A stretch of DNA of 64,000 nucleotides from Bubalus kerabau (GCF_029407905.1 NC_073629.1:55812301-55876300), one strand, 5' to 3'; shown: positions 34,144 to 45,243, counted from the stretch's first letter. A program made the numbers and translations. Notes: generated by a model not told the origin, from the sequence alone.

Positions 34144-34420
34144 CGGAGAAGGCAATGGCACCCCACTCCAGTACTCTTGCCTGGAAAATCCCATGGATGG
34201 AGGAGCCTGGTAGGCTGCAGTCCATGGGGTGGCGAAGAGTTGGACGTGACTGAGCGACTTCACTTTCACTTTTCACTTTCTTGCATTGGAGAAGGAAATG
34301 GCAACCCACTCCAGTGTTCTTGCTTGGAGTATCCCAGGGACGGGGGAGCCTGGTGGGCTGCCGTCTATGGGGTCGCACAGAGTCAGACACGACTGAAGTG
34401 ACTTAGCAGCAGGAGCAGCA
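34144..34420 (+). mobile_element. Bov-A2 SINE (dimeric), 11-bp target duplication
   Basis: Two Bov-A monomers (from about 34144 and 34284) are joined by a TTTCAC-rich linker and end in an AGCAGCAGGAGCAGCA tail. GCAAAAGGGGA at 34133-34143 and 34421-34431 is repeated exactly. It is close to consensus and one of the youngest insertions here. Confidence 0.96.
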
Positions 34421-34431
34421 GCAAAAGGGGA

Positions 34432-35774
34432 AAGTCAGGGTGAGAAACTATGAAAACTGAAGGAGAAATAAGTGAGAACTGCAGATTGCATTGTGAGTGG
34501 TTTTTAACTTGAAAGCATCAGTGATGTTTAAAAATTGTTTTAAAAGTAAGTGCAAACTGTTAGTGAAGGTTAATGGAAGGGACTGAAGGGAGAAGCTTTT
34601 TGCTAATGAGAGCTGGAATGATGACATTTTTTAATATCCTTGCTGACAACTACTGACTTGGTGGCAGCAGGTTTACAATTCCCTGAAAATAACCAGATAT
34701 AAGAGGTTTCAACTTGCTGGAACTCTTATTATATGCTTGAGTGACTCTTGGAACAAAAGAAAGCTGTGCATGATTGTTTAGCAAAGTATAGGATAAACAA
34801 AGCATATGTTTTCTAACATCTACTGACTATGTAATCTGATAGTCTTGTTATACTGGTCTCTGCTCATTTTAAGGTTATGTGAGGAAGATGACTTTAGTGG
34901 TTCAGTACATAAATAAATGATGTTAAGACTCCACTTTAACTTATGCCCCTCCATTTTTCATATGTATTTGCTGTTTTTCTTTCAGGAAGGAAAATGCACA
35001 TTACTTGTTCTCCTGGAAACCTTCCATGTCCTTTTTAAATGCTTTTCCTTTCTCTTTTGAAAGATCCCCCTCACACTGCATAAATAGAAATGTCCCTGAA
35101 ATTCATTTGATTTCATGGATGGTAGCGTACTCATTTCAAATATCTTTGGGAGAACCAGATAAAATAGCTACACTAGCCTGCATTGCCTGATTTAGTGCTA
35201 GGGACTGTGGAGAACTGGATGGCTGGGGGAAATTGTAATGGGAAACTCAAGTTAGTTTTCACTTTAAGTTCAGCACCTTGAATCCAGTGGAGTTGAGGGT
35301 AGTCAAAAGTTATTACTATCTGATTTGATTGTTCACAGTTCCAAATGAAATAAGTGAGTTGTGCCTCTGTTTTGCTGGTAGTAAGGAAAATGTTTCTATC
35401 ACCTTGGTGCTAAATGGCAGTTCTTGAGCAGTGTCAGCAGAGAACTGGCTGGAAAAGGTGACTTGTTCTTTCTTTCTTGCAGCCATTACTTTGTCAGGGA
35501 GAAGGCATATTGGTGAAGCAGTTGGGGCAATCTTACATTTCTGTTTATCAGGCTGTATCTATTCTTGGGAGAAAAAGAAGCCATCCATTTCCAAAGCTGT
35601 CAATCTGGTAACCCCAGCCACCACTAAAAGCCACTTCAATTTATTTCTTTGCTTGTTTACACTTTGCAGAGAGTTTATTGTAAAGATATATTAACCAGTA
35701 AGATGCCTTTACGATAAATTGCACTCCACTTTTTGGGAAGAGATGGCAACTTTTGTAAAGGTGCCAAGGTTTTT
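34432..35774. other. Single-copy DNA
   Basis: No exon, RNA gene or repeat recognised. An 87-codon ORF at 35431-35694 has no family features. Confidence 0.45.
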
Positions 35775-36022
35775 TAAAAATTATTATTTATTTATTTGGC
35801 TCCTCTGGGTCTTTGCTGTTGCACATGAGCTTTCCCTAATTGCGGGATATGGGGCTCTCATTGCGGTGGTTTCTCTTGTGGAGCATGGGCTCTGGAGCAT
35901 GGGTTCAGTAGTTGTGGCACATAGGCTTAGTTGTGCTGTGGCATCTTCCTGGACTAGGGGTTGAACCCATGTCTCCTGCATTGGAAGGCAGATTCTCAAT
36001 CACTGGACACTGGGGAAGTCTG
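35775..36022 (-). mobile_element. CHR-type SINE, inverted
   Basis: The reversed tail (TTTATTTATTTGG) is at the left, the CAACTA/GAGCC repeat field in the middle, and the tRNA-like head at the right near CACTGGGGAAGTC. It is followed 190 bp later by a second copy in the same orientation. Confidence 0.82.
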
Positions 36023-36214
36023 TCATGGGTGTTTTAAGTAGAAGAAAAAAGTAGTGTTAACACTGAGTGAAGCATCATTGTCTGGATCTCCATCATTCTT
36101 TTTATTTCTATTCGTATGAAGTTTTCATCTCGTATTTACTCTCCTTCTGACCAGCTTCCTTCATTTCATATCTAACTTTGTTTCTACTTATTTACTCTTT
36201 ATTTGCTTTAGAAA

Positions 36215-36461
36215 AATATTTACCTATTAATTTGGCTGCTTTGGGTCTTAGTTGCAGCACACGGAATCTTTGTTGCATCGTGTGAATCTTTCATTGCAGT
36301 GAACAGATTCTCTAGCTGTGGCGCTTGGGCTCAAGTGATTGTGGCACTAAGGCTTAGCTGCTTTCATTGCGTGTGCTTTTTATTTCCCTCATCAGGGATC
36401 CAACCCATGTTCCCTGCATTGCAAGGTGGATTCTTAACCACTGGACCACCTGGAAGTCGCT
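36215..36461 (-). mobile_element. CHR-type SINE, inverted, second copy
   Basis: The layout is the same as the copy at 35.8 kb, ending CACTGGACCACCTGGAAGTC. The two differ at many positions, so they are independent insertions and not a recent duplication. Confidence 0.82.
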
Positions 36462-37754
36462 TGCTTTACTTAAACATTTTTTGTTTTGTTTCTGCTCCCC
36501 TGATTTTTCCCACCTACAAAGAAGAAGCAGACATTCATATAATAATATTGGATCTTTCCCTCTGTGTTCCATCATAAGCAGGGTGGGCTAGCATTCCCAG
36601 TGCAAGGATATAACCCTTGATCTTACTAGCTAGGATTAGTTGATTTCCCATGGTTTCAAGCTGTTTACGTATAGTTCCAAGGGAAACTGAGTAGGGCCAG
36701 TTTCCCTTGGCAACCAACCTTAAGCTTGAGGCCAAGAGGAAAATGGCAACATTTAGTCCTTTTCTCTCTGCAAACACAGAAATCATTCACATTAAGTCTT
36801 ATGACTTAAATTTAAGTAAGCCCTTGACAGTGATTCTAGGCACAGACAATATTCTGAGGTCTGACTGAGCCATGTCTCCAGCCTAGAGTATTACTAGTGT
36901 AGGAAATTCATGGATGAGAACCACTGAGAAAGTATGACTGTTCCTTAAGAACTATGGATAATGTGGTCAATAACCAATTTCTCCCTTTGTCAAGTGGAAC
37001 AATGTAAAATTATACAAATAAGGTCTTGTGTGCTTTGGCGAACACTTTTGAGTCTGCTACTTTAAAAATGATGGATAAATTTAAAAATGGCACAAATATA
37101 TTTAGGTGACTTTAACAGCTGAATGCTGAGCAGTAATTATATATCAAGCTTGGAATCACCAAACACAAATACAGTCTTGTCTCTGGTTTGTGTAGTCAGG
37201 TTTACTTGAAATTCTGAAGCATCTTACAAGTGATTGGGAAATGGCTACATGTTTTACATAAAAGAACCCTAAAATGGGCCATATTCAGACTTACTTAGCT
37301 TGATTTATTTTATTTATCTAAACCTTTATTTAGATTTTATTTTGGTTCTTAGAAAAGTTCTGAAGAATTTTGTTTCTGTTATTGATTATTGCTTTCTTGT
37401 GTCATTGAATACACTTACTAAACTTAGAAACTAAGGGCCACATAACATGGTTGTGACATTGAAATCCATTCACTGTTTTATCCCTTGGGGCTCCAAAGCA
37501 CCATCTGGCAGAGATTAGTTTCTTTAATGCCCCCTGAATGAGTCTCAACCCTAGGATTAATGCCCCTGCATGGAAAGTTTTTAAACTTTGCTTCAACATT
37601 GACATCTTCTGGGCTGTAGGCTTCCATTTAATATTTGCTTTCTCCAGTTGCTCCAAAATGTGTATCCCCTATATTAATATTTTCAATCATTAAGTTCTCA
37701 TTTCAAGGACTATTGCCCCTAGCCCAGCTTAATCTACTTTTTTTTTTTAAATGA
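36462..37754. other. Single-copy AT-rich DNA
   Basis: Nothing recognised. Minus-strand ORFs at 36535-36786 and 37402-37656 show no family features. Confidence 0.45.
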
Positions 37755-39564
37755 GTAATTACAGCATTTCATTACCTTTTCATTTTCATAATCTTCATTA
37801 CCCCTACCATAGTTTGGTCTCAGGTCAAATAACAGAGAGGGAACACAGCCCTGCCCATTAACAGAAAATTGGATTAAAGAGTTACTGAGCATGGCCCCAC
37901 TCATCAGAACAAGACCCAGTTTCCCCTACAGTCAGTCTCTCCCATCAGGAAGCTTCCGTAAGCCTCTTATCCTTATCCATCAGAGGTTCAGACAAAATGA
38001 AAACCACAATCACAGAAAACTAATCAAACTGATCACATGGACCATAGCCTTGTCTAACTCAATGAAACTATGAGCCATGCCCTGTAGGGCCACCCAAAAT
38101 TGACGGGTCATAGTGGAGAGTTCTGACAAAATGTGGCTCACTGGAGAAGGGAATGGCAAACCACTTCAGTATATTTGACTTGAGAACCCTATGAACAGTA
38201 CGAAAAGGCAAAAAGATAGGACACTGAAAGATGAACTCCCCAGGTCGGTAGGTGCCCAACATGCTACTGGAGAAGAGTGGGAAAATGGTTCCAGAAAGAA
38301 TGAAGAGACGGAGCCAAAGGGAAAACAACGCCCAGTTGTGGATGTGACTGGTGATAGAAGTAAAGTCCAATGCTGTAAAGAACAATATTGCTTAGGAACC
38401 TGGAATGTTAGGTCCATGAATCAAGGAAAATTGTAAGTGGTCAAACAGGAGATGGTAAGAGTGAACATTGACAATTTAGGAATCAGTGAACTAAACTGGA
38501 CTGGAATGGGAGAATTTAACTCAGATGACCATTATATCTACTACTGTGGGCAGGAATACCTTAGAAGAAATGGAGTAGCCATCAGAGTCAACAAAAAAGT
38601 CTGAAATGCAGTACTTGGATGCAATCTCAAAAATTACAGAATGATCTCTGTTTGTTTCCAAGGCAAACTGTTCAATATTATGGTAATCCAAGTCTATGCC
38701 CCAACCAATAATGCTGAAGAAGCTGAAGTTGAACGGTTCTGTGAAGATCTACAAAATATTCTAGAACTAGCACCCCAAAAGGATGTCCTTTTCATTATAG
38801 GGGACTGGAATGCAAAAGTAGGAAGCCAAGAAACACCTGGAGTAACAGATAAATTTGGCCTTGGAGTACAAAATGAAACAGGGCAAAGGCTAACAGCATT
38901 TTGCCAAGAGAATGCACTGGTCATAGCAAACACCCTCTTCCAACAACACAAGAGAAGACTCTACACATGGACATCACCAGATGGTCAATACCGAAATCAG
39001 ATTTATTATATTCTTTACAGCCAAAGATGGAGAAGCTCTATTCAGTCAGCAAAGAGAGGGAGCTGACTGTAGCTCATATCATGAACTCCTTATTGCCAAA
39101 TTCAGACTTAAATTGAAGAAAGTAGGGGAAACCAGTAGATCATTCAGGTATGACCTAAATCAAATCCCTTATGATCATACAGTGGAAGTGACAAATAGAT
39201 TCAAGGGATTAAATCTGATAGATAGAGTGCCTGAAGAACTATGGATGGAGGTTCGTGACATTGTACAGGAGAGAGGGATCAAGACTATCCCCAAGAAAAA
39301 GAAATGCAAAAAGGCAAAATGGTTGTCTGAGGAAGACTTACAAATAGCTGAGAAAAGAAGAGAAGGGAAAGGCAAAGGAGGAAAGGAAAGATATACCCAT
39401 TTGAATGCAGAATTCCAAAGAATAGCAAAAAGAGACAAGAAAGACTTCATCAGTGATCAATGCAAAGAAATAGAGGAAAAGAATAGAATGGGAAATACTA
39501 GAGATCTCTTCAAGAAAATTAGAGATACTAAGGGATATTTAAGAGTATCTCTTAATACTATATA

Positions 39565-39775
39565 GATAACACGTGGCTCAGAGGTTAAAGAGTCTGCCTG
39601 CAATGCGAGAGACCTGGGTTTGATCTCTGGGTTGGGAAGATTCCCTGGAGAAGGAAATGGCAACCCACTCCAGTATTCTTGCCTGGAGAATCCCATGGAC
39701 AGAGGAGCCTGGTGGGCTACAGTCCATGGGGTCTCAAAGAGTTGGACACGACTGAGCGACTTTACTTCGCTTTCA
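39565..39775 (+). mobile_element. Bov-tA SINE inside BovB, 14-bp target duplication
   Basis: The head is shortened (ACACGTGGCTCAGAGGTTAA), the body is close to consensus, and the tail is TTTACTTCGCTTTCA. CTTAATACTATATA at 39551-39564 and 39776-39789 is repeated exactly. It inserted between endonuclease and reverse transcriptase in the same orientation as the host BovB. Confidence 0.95.
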
Positions 39776-41027
39776 CTTAATACTATATATAATATCTCTT
39801 ATATACTAAGAGATACTAAGGATATTTCATGCAAAGATGACCACAATAAAGGACAAAAATGGTATGGACCTAACAGAAGCAGAAGATATTAAGAAGAGAT
39901 GGCAACAATATACAGAAGAACTATACAAAAAAGATCTTCATGACCCAGATAACCATGATGGTGTGATCACTCACCTATAGCCAGACATCCTGGAATGCGA
40001 AGTCAAGTGGACCTTAGGAAGCATCACTATGAACAAAGCTAGTGGAGATGATGGAATTCCAGTTGAGCTATTTCAAATCCTGAAAGATGATGCTGTGAAA
40101 GTGCTGCACTCAATATGCCAACAAATTTGGAAAACTCAGCAGTGGCCACAGGACTGGAAAAGGTCAGTTTTCATTCCAATCCCAAAGAAAGGCAATGCCA
40201 AAGAATACTCAAACTACCACACAGTTGCACTCATCTCACACTCTAGCAAAGTAATGCTCAAAATTCTTCAAGCCAGGCTTCAACAGTATGTGAACCAAGA
40301 ACTTACAGATATTTAAGCTGGATTTAGAAAAGGCAACCAGAGAGGAAATTGTCAACATCCGTTGGATCATCAAAAAAGCAAGAGCATTCCAGAGAGACAT
40401 CTGCTTTTGCTTTATTGACTATGCCAAAGCTTTTGACTGTGTGGATCACAACAAACTGTGGAAAATTCTTCAAGAGATGTGAATACCAGACCACCTGACC
40501 TGCCTCTTGAGAAATGCAGGTCAAGAAACAACAGAACCAGACATGGAAAAATGGACTGGTTTCAAATCGGGAAAGGAGTACATCAGGGCTGTGAATTGTC
40601 AGCCTGTTTATTTAACTTATATGCAGAGTACATATGTGAAATGCTAGGCTGGATGAACCACAAACTGGAATCAAGATTGCCGGGAAAAACATCAATAACC
40701 TCAGATATGCAGATGATAGCATCCTTATGGCAGAAAGCAAAGAGTAACCAAAGAGTCTCTTAATGAAAATGAAAGAGGAAAGTGAAAATGCTGGCTTAAA
40801 ACTCAATATTCAAACAAGAAAGGTTATGGCATCTGGTCCCATCACTTAATGGCAAATAGATGGGGAAACAATGGAAACAGTGGCAGACTATTTTCTTGGG
40901 CTCCAAAATTACTGCAGATGGTGATTGCAGCCATGAAATTAAAAGACGCTTACTCCTTGGAAGAAAAGCTATGACTAACCTAGATAGCATATTAGAAAGC
41001 CTTTGCCGACAAAGGTCTGTCTAGTCA

Positions 41028-41500
41028 TGAAAGGTTGTTGTTGAATCATGTGAATACACCGGGATTCTTGGCCCCCAGAAGAGAAGAATTCAATCCGGGG
41101 CCAGAGACGAGGCTTGATCGCTCAGAGCTTTTGTGTAATAAAGTTTTATTAAAGTATAAAGGAGATAGAGAAAGCTTCTGACATAGGCATCGGAAGGGGG
41201 CAGAAAGAGTACCCACTTGCTAGTGTTAACAATGAAGTTATATACTTTCCAATGCATCCAAAGAATGTCTGGAGGTTGTAAAGACCTCATCAGACCTACT
41301 CCCATAATTTACATTTTAAGATAACAGAAGGTTTAATCCAGAGACTGTCCTTAGGCAAGATACATTATTGTTATATAATCCTAAGGAATATGGAGAAAGA
41401 AAAAAAGTTTGTCCTTTCTTCCTCCTTGAGAATTCCAGACCCCTCTCTCCTTGGGAACCCCTAGACTCCTTATCAACCTGCCTAGGAACTGACTCTCTCA
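41028..41500 (-). repeat. 3' LTR of the deleted provirus (473 bp)
   Basis: On the minus strand it starts TGAGAGAGTCAG and ends with CA at the BovB junction. By eye it differs from the other LTR at about 18 of 434 shared positions, mostly transitions, plus an 11-nt indel near 41235. It keeps 28 nt at its U5 end (41028-41055) that the other LTR lost. Confidence 0.92.
41145..41150 (-). terminator. AATAAA signal in the 3' LTR
   Basis: AATAAA on the minus strand lies 30-40 bp before the R-U5 wording, preceded by a TATACTTT element that may serve as the TATA-like promoter. The 5' LTR has the same site at 42193-42198. Confidence 0.65.
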
Positions 41501-41517
41501 TTCCCCCCTTTTCTTTT
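41501..41517 (-). promoter_or_regulatory. Polypurine tract of the provirus
   Basis: The minus strand reads AAAAGAAAAGGGGGGAA directly before the 3' LTR start. This is the primer for plus-strand DNA synthesis in retroviruses and confirms the minus orientation. Confidence 0.85.
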
Positions 41518-42103
41518 AGCAGAATTATGTTGCCTAGGGAAAAGGGGCATCATTCTCGTTCCATAACTGCTTCCGAGCTGACAAGGGGCGTTGTCCCTAA
41601 ATTGGTGAAGCAACATATTCTCCTAATCCTCATATTGAGGATATCTGATCCAGGGGCCCCAAATAGTAGTTGCAGGAAGTTACAACAGTAGCAGGAGTTT
41701 AAGCAATCATTTGTAATTTAAAAGATTTCATGCGGCTAGAAACAAATCCAGTTATACAATTACAGATGCAGGCAACATAGTCATTAAAACAAGTTAAAAT
41801 TGAAATTAAAAGTCACATTATGTCCATAGTTAATGTGCAACGTGTTGCACCAGTCCATTTTAGGGTTGGTAGATGTCATCAGATGAAGAAGAGGCATCGC
41901 ATGTGATTGTTGTCGAAGGTATTCACAGACTTGGAGAAAGTCTTTTACTTGAAGTGGGGATGTCCGCCACTGGAAGCCTTCCACTGATGAAGAGGGGAGC
42001 GCCCCGCAGATCCAGCAGTTAGACCGATTGTGGAATCCAGCGTAGGAGTGAGCCCAGGACAGGAAGGCATTGTCTTGAGGATCAAATGGCAGATCACGAA
42101 AAG
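41518..42103 (-). pseudogene. env: Retroviral env remnant, internally deleted
   Basis: An open stretch (about 42103 to 41784) encodes a surface-envelope-like segment with a CWIC motif, resembling the CXXC motif of gammaretroviral-type SU. It has no ATG because its start is joined to the LTR. Further toward the polypurine tract, short frames with stops resemble the transmembrane subunit end; the central part of env is absent. It cannot encode an envelope protein. Family assignment is by inspection only. Confidence 0.75.
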
Positions 42104-42537
42104 ACACCGGGATTCTTGGCCCCCGGAGGAGAAGAATGCAATCCGGAGCCAGAGACGAGGCTTGATTGCTCAGAGCTTTTGTGTAATAAAGTTTTATTAA
42201 AGTATAAAGAAGGTAGAAAAAGCTTCTGACATAGGCATCAGAAGGGGGCAGAAAGAGTACCCGCTTGCTAGTGTTAACAGTGAGGTTATATAATCCAAAG
42301 AATGTCTGGAGGTTGTAAAGACCTTATCAGACCTACTCCCATAATTTACATTTTAAGATAACAGAATGTTGAATCCAAAGACTGTCCTTAGGCAGGATAC
42401 ATTATTGTTATATAATCCTAAGGAATGTGGAGAAAGAAAAAAAGTTTGTCCTTTCTTCCTCCTTGAGAATTCCAGACCCCTCTCTCCTTGGGAACCCCTA
42501 GACTCCTTATCAACCTGCCTAGGAACTGACTCTCTCA
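42104..42537 (-). repeat. 5' LTR of the deleted provirus (434 bp, U5 end lost)
   Basis: It matches the 3' LTR from TGAGAGAG to the ACACCGGG block at 42104, where env-like text begins. The last 28 nt of U5 and the primer-binding site are gone. It keeps the AATAAA at 42193-42198. Confidence 0.9.
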
Positions 42538-42993
42538 GTCAAAGCTATGGATTTTTCCTGTAGTCATGTATGGATATAAGAGTCGGACTATAAAGAAAGG
42601 TGAGTGCTGAAGAACTGATGCTTTTGAACTGTGGTGTTGGAGAAGACTCTTGAGAATCCCTTGGACTGCAAGGAGATCCAACCAGTAAATCCTAAAGGAA
42701 ATCAGTCCTGAATATTCATTGGAAGGACTGATGCTGAAGCTGAAACTCCCATACTTTGGCCACATGATGTGAACTGCCTCATTGGAAAAGACCTTGATGC
42801 TGGGAAAGATTGAAGGCAGGAGGATAAAGGGACGACAGAGGATGAAATGGTTGGATGAAATGCATTATTGACTCAATGGACATGAGTTTGAGCAAGCTCC
42901 AGGAGTTGGTGATTGAAGGGAAGCCTGGTGTGCTGCAGCCCATGGGGTTGCAAACAGTTGTACACACTGAGTGACTGAACTGAACTGAACTGG

Positions 42994-43210
42994 ACTATGC
43001 TGTACTTAGTTGCTTCAGTCGTGTCTGACTCTCTGTGACCCCATGGATTGCAGTTTGCCAGGCTCCTCTGTCCATGGGGATTCTCCAGGCAAGAATTCTG
43101 GAGTGGGTCACCATGCCCTCCTCCAGGGGATCTTCCCAACCCAGTGATCCAACCCACGTCTCCTGCATTGTAGGCAGATTCCCCACCAGCTGAGCCACCA
43201 GGGAAGTCCA
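42994..43210 (-). mobile_element. Bov-tA SINE, inverted, abutting the BovB tail
   Basis: It begins within 2 bp of the ACTGA tail of the preceding BovB and ends at CACCAGGGAAGTCC. The low-complexity tail probably offered the target site. No clean duplication was found. Confidence 0.9.
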
Positions 43211-43784
43211 ACCATTAAATAAAATCACACATGTCCTTAGATTTACTGAATAGTCTATGTCCTCTATGATAAAAACAAAACAAAACAAAGCAAAAACTCT
43301 CAGATGCCAAAATGGTATCATGTGAAATATTTGTCAGACACTCTACTTCATACTCAGCCCGCCATAGTTCTGATTGCATGTTAATTTGTTCAGAGAACAT
43401 TTAGTGAATCAGGGAATAAACTGGGCATCATTTTTTAAAGCAAACCTCAGCTCAGAAATATAACTAGGTGCCAAAATACATTTCTTCTAAATTTCTCCTA
43501 ATTTTCCTGTAAATGTGACTCTTTTTTTCTTTCCCCATCCCTTTTTTTGAACCATGATGTTAATTTTTGACCTATTATTGTGAGTTTAGTAAGAATTCCA
43601 GTGAGAAGAATTCAGCTTGAGAAGAATGTGTTCAACATCTTTTATTCGTTTAATGCAATATTTGATGCACTGGATTTTAAAAACTTCAGTGAATAAATGT
43701 AAATTCTATCTAAAAAAAATCAAGAAATCAAAGACCATTTTCAGTATTTCTGCCATGATTTAAGAATTTAAAAAATGCTCATAA
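43211..43784. other. Single-copy AT-rich DNA
   Basis: An AAAAC-repeat run lies near 43273-43295. No gene recognised. Confidence 0.45.
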
Positions 43785-43794
43785 TAACTTGGTT

Positions 43795-44034
43795 GGGCTT
43801 CCCAGGTAGCACTAGTAGTAAAGAACCTGCCCGCCAATGCAGAAGATGTAAAGTGCTGCGGGTTCGATCCCTAGATCAGGAAGATCCCCTGGAGGAAGGC
43901 ATGGCAACCCTCTCAAGTATTCTTGCATGGAGAATCCCCTGGACAGATGAACCTGGCAAGCTCTAGTCCATAGTGTCACGAAGAGTTGGGCATGACTGAA
44001 GCGACTTCACACACACACACACACACACACACAC
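43795..44034 (+). mobile_element. Bov-tA SINE with a (CA)n tail, 10-bp target duplication
   Basis: The head GGGCTTCCCAGGTAGCACTA is diverged and the body keeps the usual blocks. TAACTTGGTT at 43785-43794 and 44035-44044 is repeated exactly. The tail is a pure CA tract that ends exactly at the duplication. Confidence 0.94.
44008..44034 (+). repeat. (CA)n microsatellite formed from the SINE tail
   Basis: About 13 CA units lie between GCGACTT and the target duplication. It replaces the CACTTTCAC-type tail of other copies. Confidence 0.92.
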
Positions 44035-44159
44035 TAACTTGGTTAGTAGTGCTGAAGTGAGAAAGCAGTAGAGGAAAAGTTCTGAAAGTAAGTTTAGTTT
44101 GGTGCAAAGAACACAAGCTTTAGAAGGTTTTGGGAGAAAGCGAATCACATTTGGATATC

Positions 44160-44335
44160 TGTGGTATCAAAGCACTATATTAGGTATTTTACATCAGTGT
44201 ATCAACCCTCTGATGAAGATGGAATTAATCCTATTTAGTAAAAATTAAACTGAAGCTTGTAGAGGTTAAATTGTTTGCCCAGGGTCACACAGCTAGTAAG
44301 TAGCAGGATTGAAATTTAAACCTAAGTTTGATTCC
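44160..44335 (-). repeat. MIR, inverted
   Basis: GAGGTTAAATTGTTTGCCCA, GGGTCACACAGCTAGTAAGT and GCAGGATTGAAATTTAAACC give a well-kept reversed MIR core and head. A Bov-tA SINE inserted at its head end. Confidence 0.85.
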
Positions 44336-44338
44336 AAT

Positions 44339-44549
44339 TGTTGTTGTTTAGTTGCTAAGTCATGTCCGACTCCTTTGCAACCCCATGGACTGTAACCTGC
44401 CAGGCTCCTCCATCCATGGGATTTCCTAGGCAAAAATACTGGAGTGGGTTGCCATTTTCTTCTCCAGGGGATCTTCCCGATCCAGGGATCAAACCAATGT
44501 CTCCTGTGTTGCAGATGAATTCTTTACCACTGAGCTACCTGGGAAGCCC
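44339..44549 (-). mobile_element. Bov-tA SINE, inverted
   Basis: The left end is TTGTTGTTGTTTAG (reversed AAC tail) and the head at the right ends ACCTGGGAAGCCC. Flanks TTGATTCCAA and TTGATTCTAA are a near-perfect duplication at the MIR junction. Confidence 0.93.
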
Positions 44550-44780
44550 TTGATTCTAAAACCCATGCTTATTTTACTGTATTTAATATATACAGTATAT
44601 TTTCTGTATATAATCAGAACTATATAATAATTTGCATGGGAATCAGCTAGACACAGGTTTACTCCAATCTTCCAAACCCACTTAATACCCGTTTAGCCTG
44701 ATGAATTCCTCTATATATGGATACTGAGTTAAGAAGAATAACTTTTAATAATAGATATTTAATATTCTGTATACTCTACC
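44550..44780. other. Single-copy AT-rich spacer
   Basis: Contains TATATA-rich text near 44585-44620; nothing else recognised. Confidence 0.4.
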
Positions 44781-44918
44781 AACCCTGGAGACTGAAATGG
44801 CAATCTAGTATTCTTGCCTGGGAAATCTCACAGACAGAGGAGCCCGGCAGGCTACAGCCTATAGGGCTGCAAAGAGTCAGACGCAACTGATGTGACAGAC
44901 CACACATGCACACCTTAC
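44781..44918 (+). mobile_element. Bov-A SINE fragment lacking the tRNA head
   Basis: It starts within the Bov-A body (GGAGACTGAAATGGCAATCT) and ends after GAGTCAGACGCAACTGATG. The copy is old and shortened. Confidence 0.8.
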
Positions 44919-45243
44919 CAGAGGAAGCTCCTAAAAAATTTGGCTAGCATATGCCAGACTCAGAAAATTGCAGAAATTATACATTAGAATAATTCCCAAT
45001 GGTCTCACCAAGAGCTAAAAACAAAATAAATGTCATATACAGTTCTACCTTTTCCTATATTGACTCTGCCTGGAGTTGAGTTGACTCAACTCTCTTCCTC
45101 TGATTTCTGCCATCCAAAGTCATAATGTGCTATGTACGTGATAGGGAGGTCTGTGAGTGACCACCCTAGAGAATCTTTCTTTCTTCCATGAATGGCTGTG
45201 AACTCACAATGAGGTCATCATTAGTGAATAAAGTCATAAAGTC

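Larger units (their letters stand above)
41028..42537 (-). mobile_element. Deleted endogenous retrovirus with two LTRs, inside BovB
   Basis: The 1510-bp provirus is read on the minus strand. Its ends are TG...CA, flanked by GTCA at 41024-41027 and 42538-42541, a 4-bp duplication as in gammaretroviruses. Order on the minus strand: 5' LTR (42537-42104), env fragment, polypurine tract, 3' LTR (41500-41028). Primer-binding site, gag, pol and most of env are missing. BovB text resumes without loss on both sides, so the BovB is older. Confidence 0.93.
38191..42900 (+). pseudogene. BovB ORF relic (AP endonuclease plus reverse transcriptase)
   Basis: The frame opens near 38191 and reaches the endonuclease start motif GTWNVRSMNQG before a TAA at 38434-38436 (GAA expected). 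The endonuclease resumes at 38641-39066 with QVYAPTNN and IIGDWNAKVG, carrying the catalytic-type Asp and Asn. It shifts frame near 38990-39060, runs to 39565, and is cut by the SINE. The RT follows at 40029-40316 (KRSVFIPIPKKGNAKE), breaks at a TAA near 40314, then reads DYAKAFDCVDHNKLW and a frameshifted but intact YADDSILM near 40705. The ERV splits the C-terminal block. It is non-functional. Confidence 0.88.
37755..42992 (+). mobile_element. Near full-length BovB LINE carrying nested SINE and ERV
   Basis: The only copy here with the BovB 5' region (about 37755-38190), then endonuclease, reverse transcriptase, C-terminal block and an ACTGA tail at 42975-42992. Without the inserts at 39565-39775 and 41028-42537 the element is about 3.5 kb, consistent with full length. 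The exact 5' end is uncertain by roughly 100 bp, and no target duplication was identified. BovB is the RTE-clade LINE known for horizontal transfer between squamates and ruminants. Confidence 0.9.

Noticed and set aside
38694..38951. Cysteine-rich minus-strand ORF
   Set aside because: It is the antisense of the BovB endonuclease region.
41784..42107. The open envelope-like stretch as a domesticated host gene of the syncytin type
   Set aside because: It lacks an ATG, signal peptide and most of env, and is joined to an LTR by a deletion, so a functional product is not plausible.
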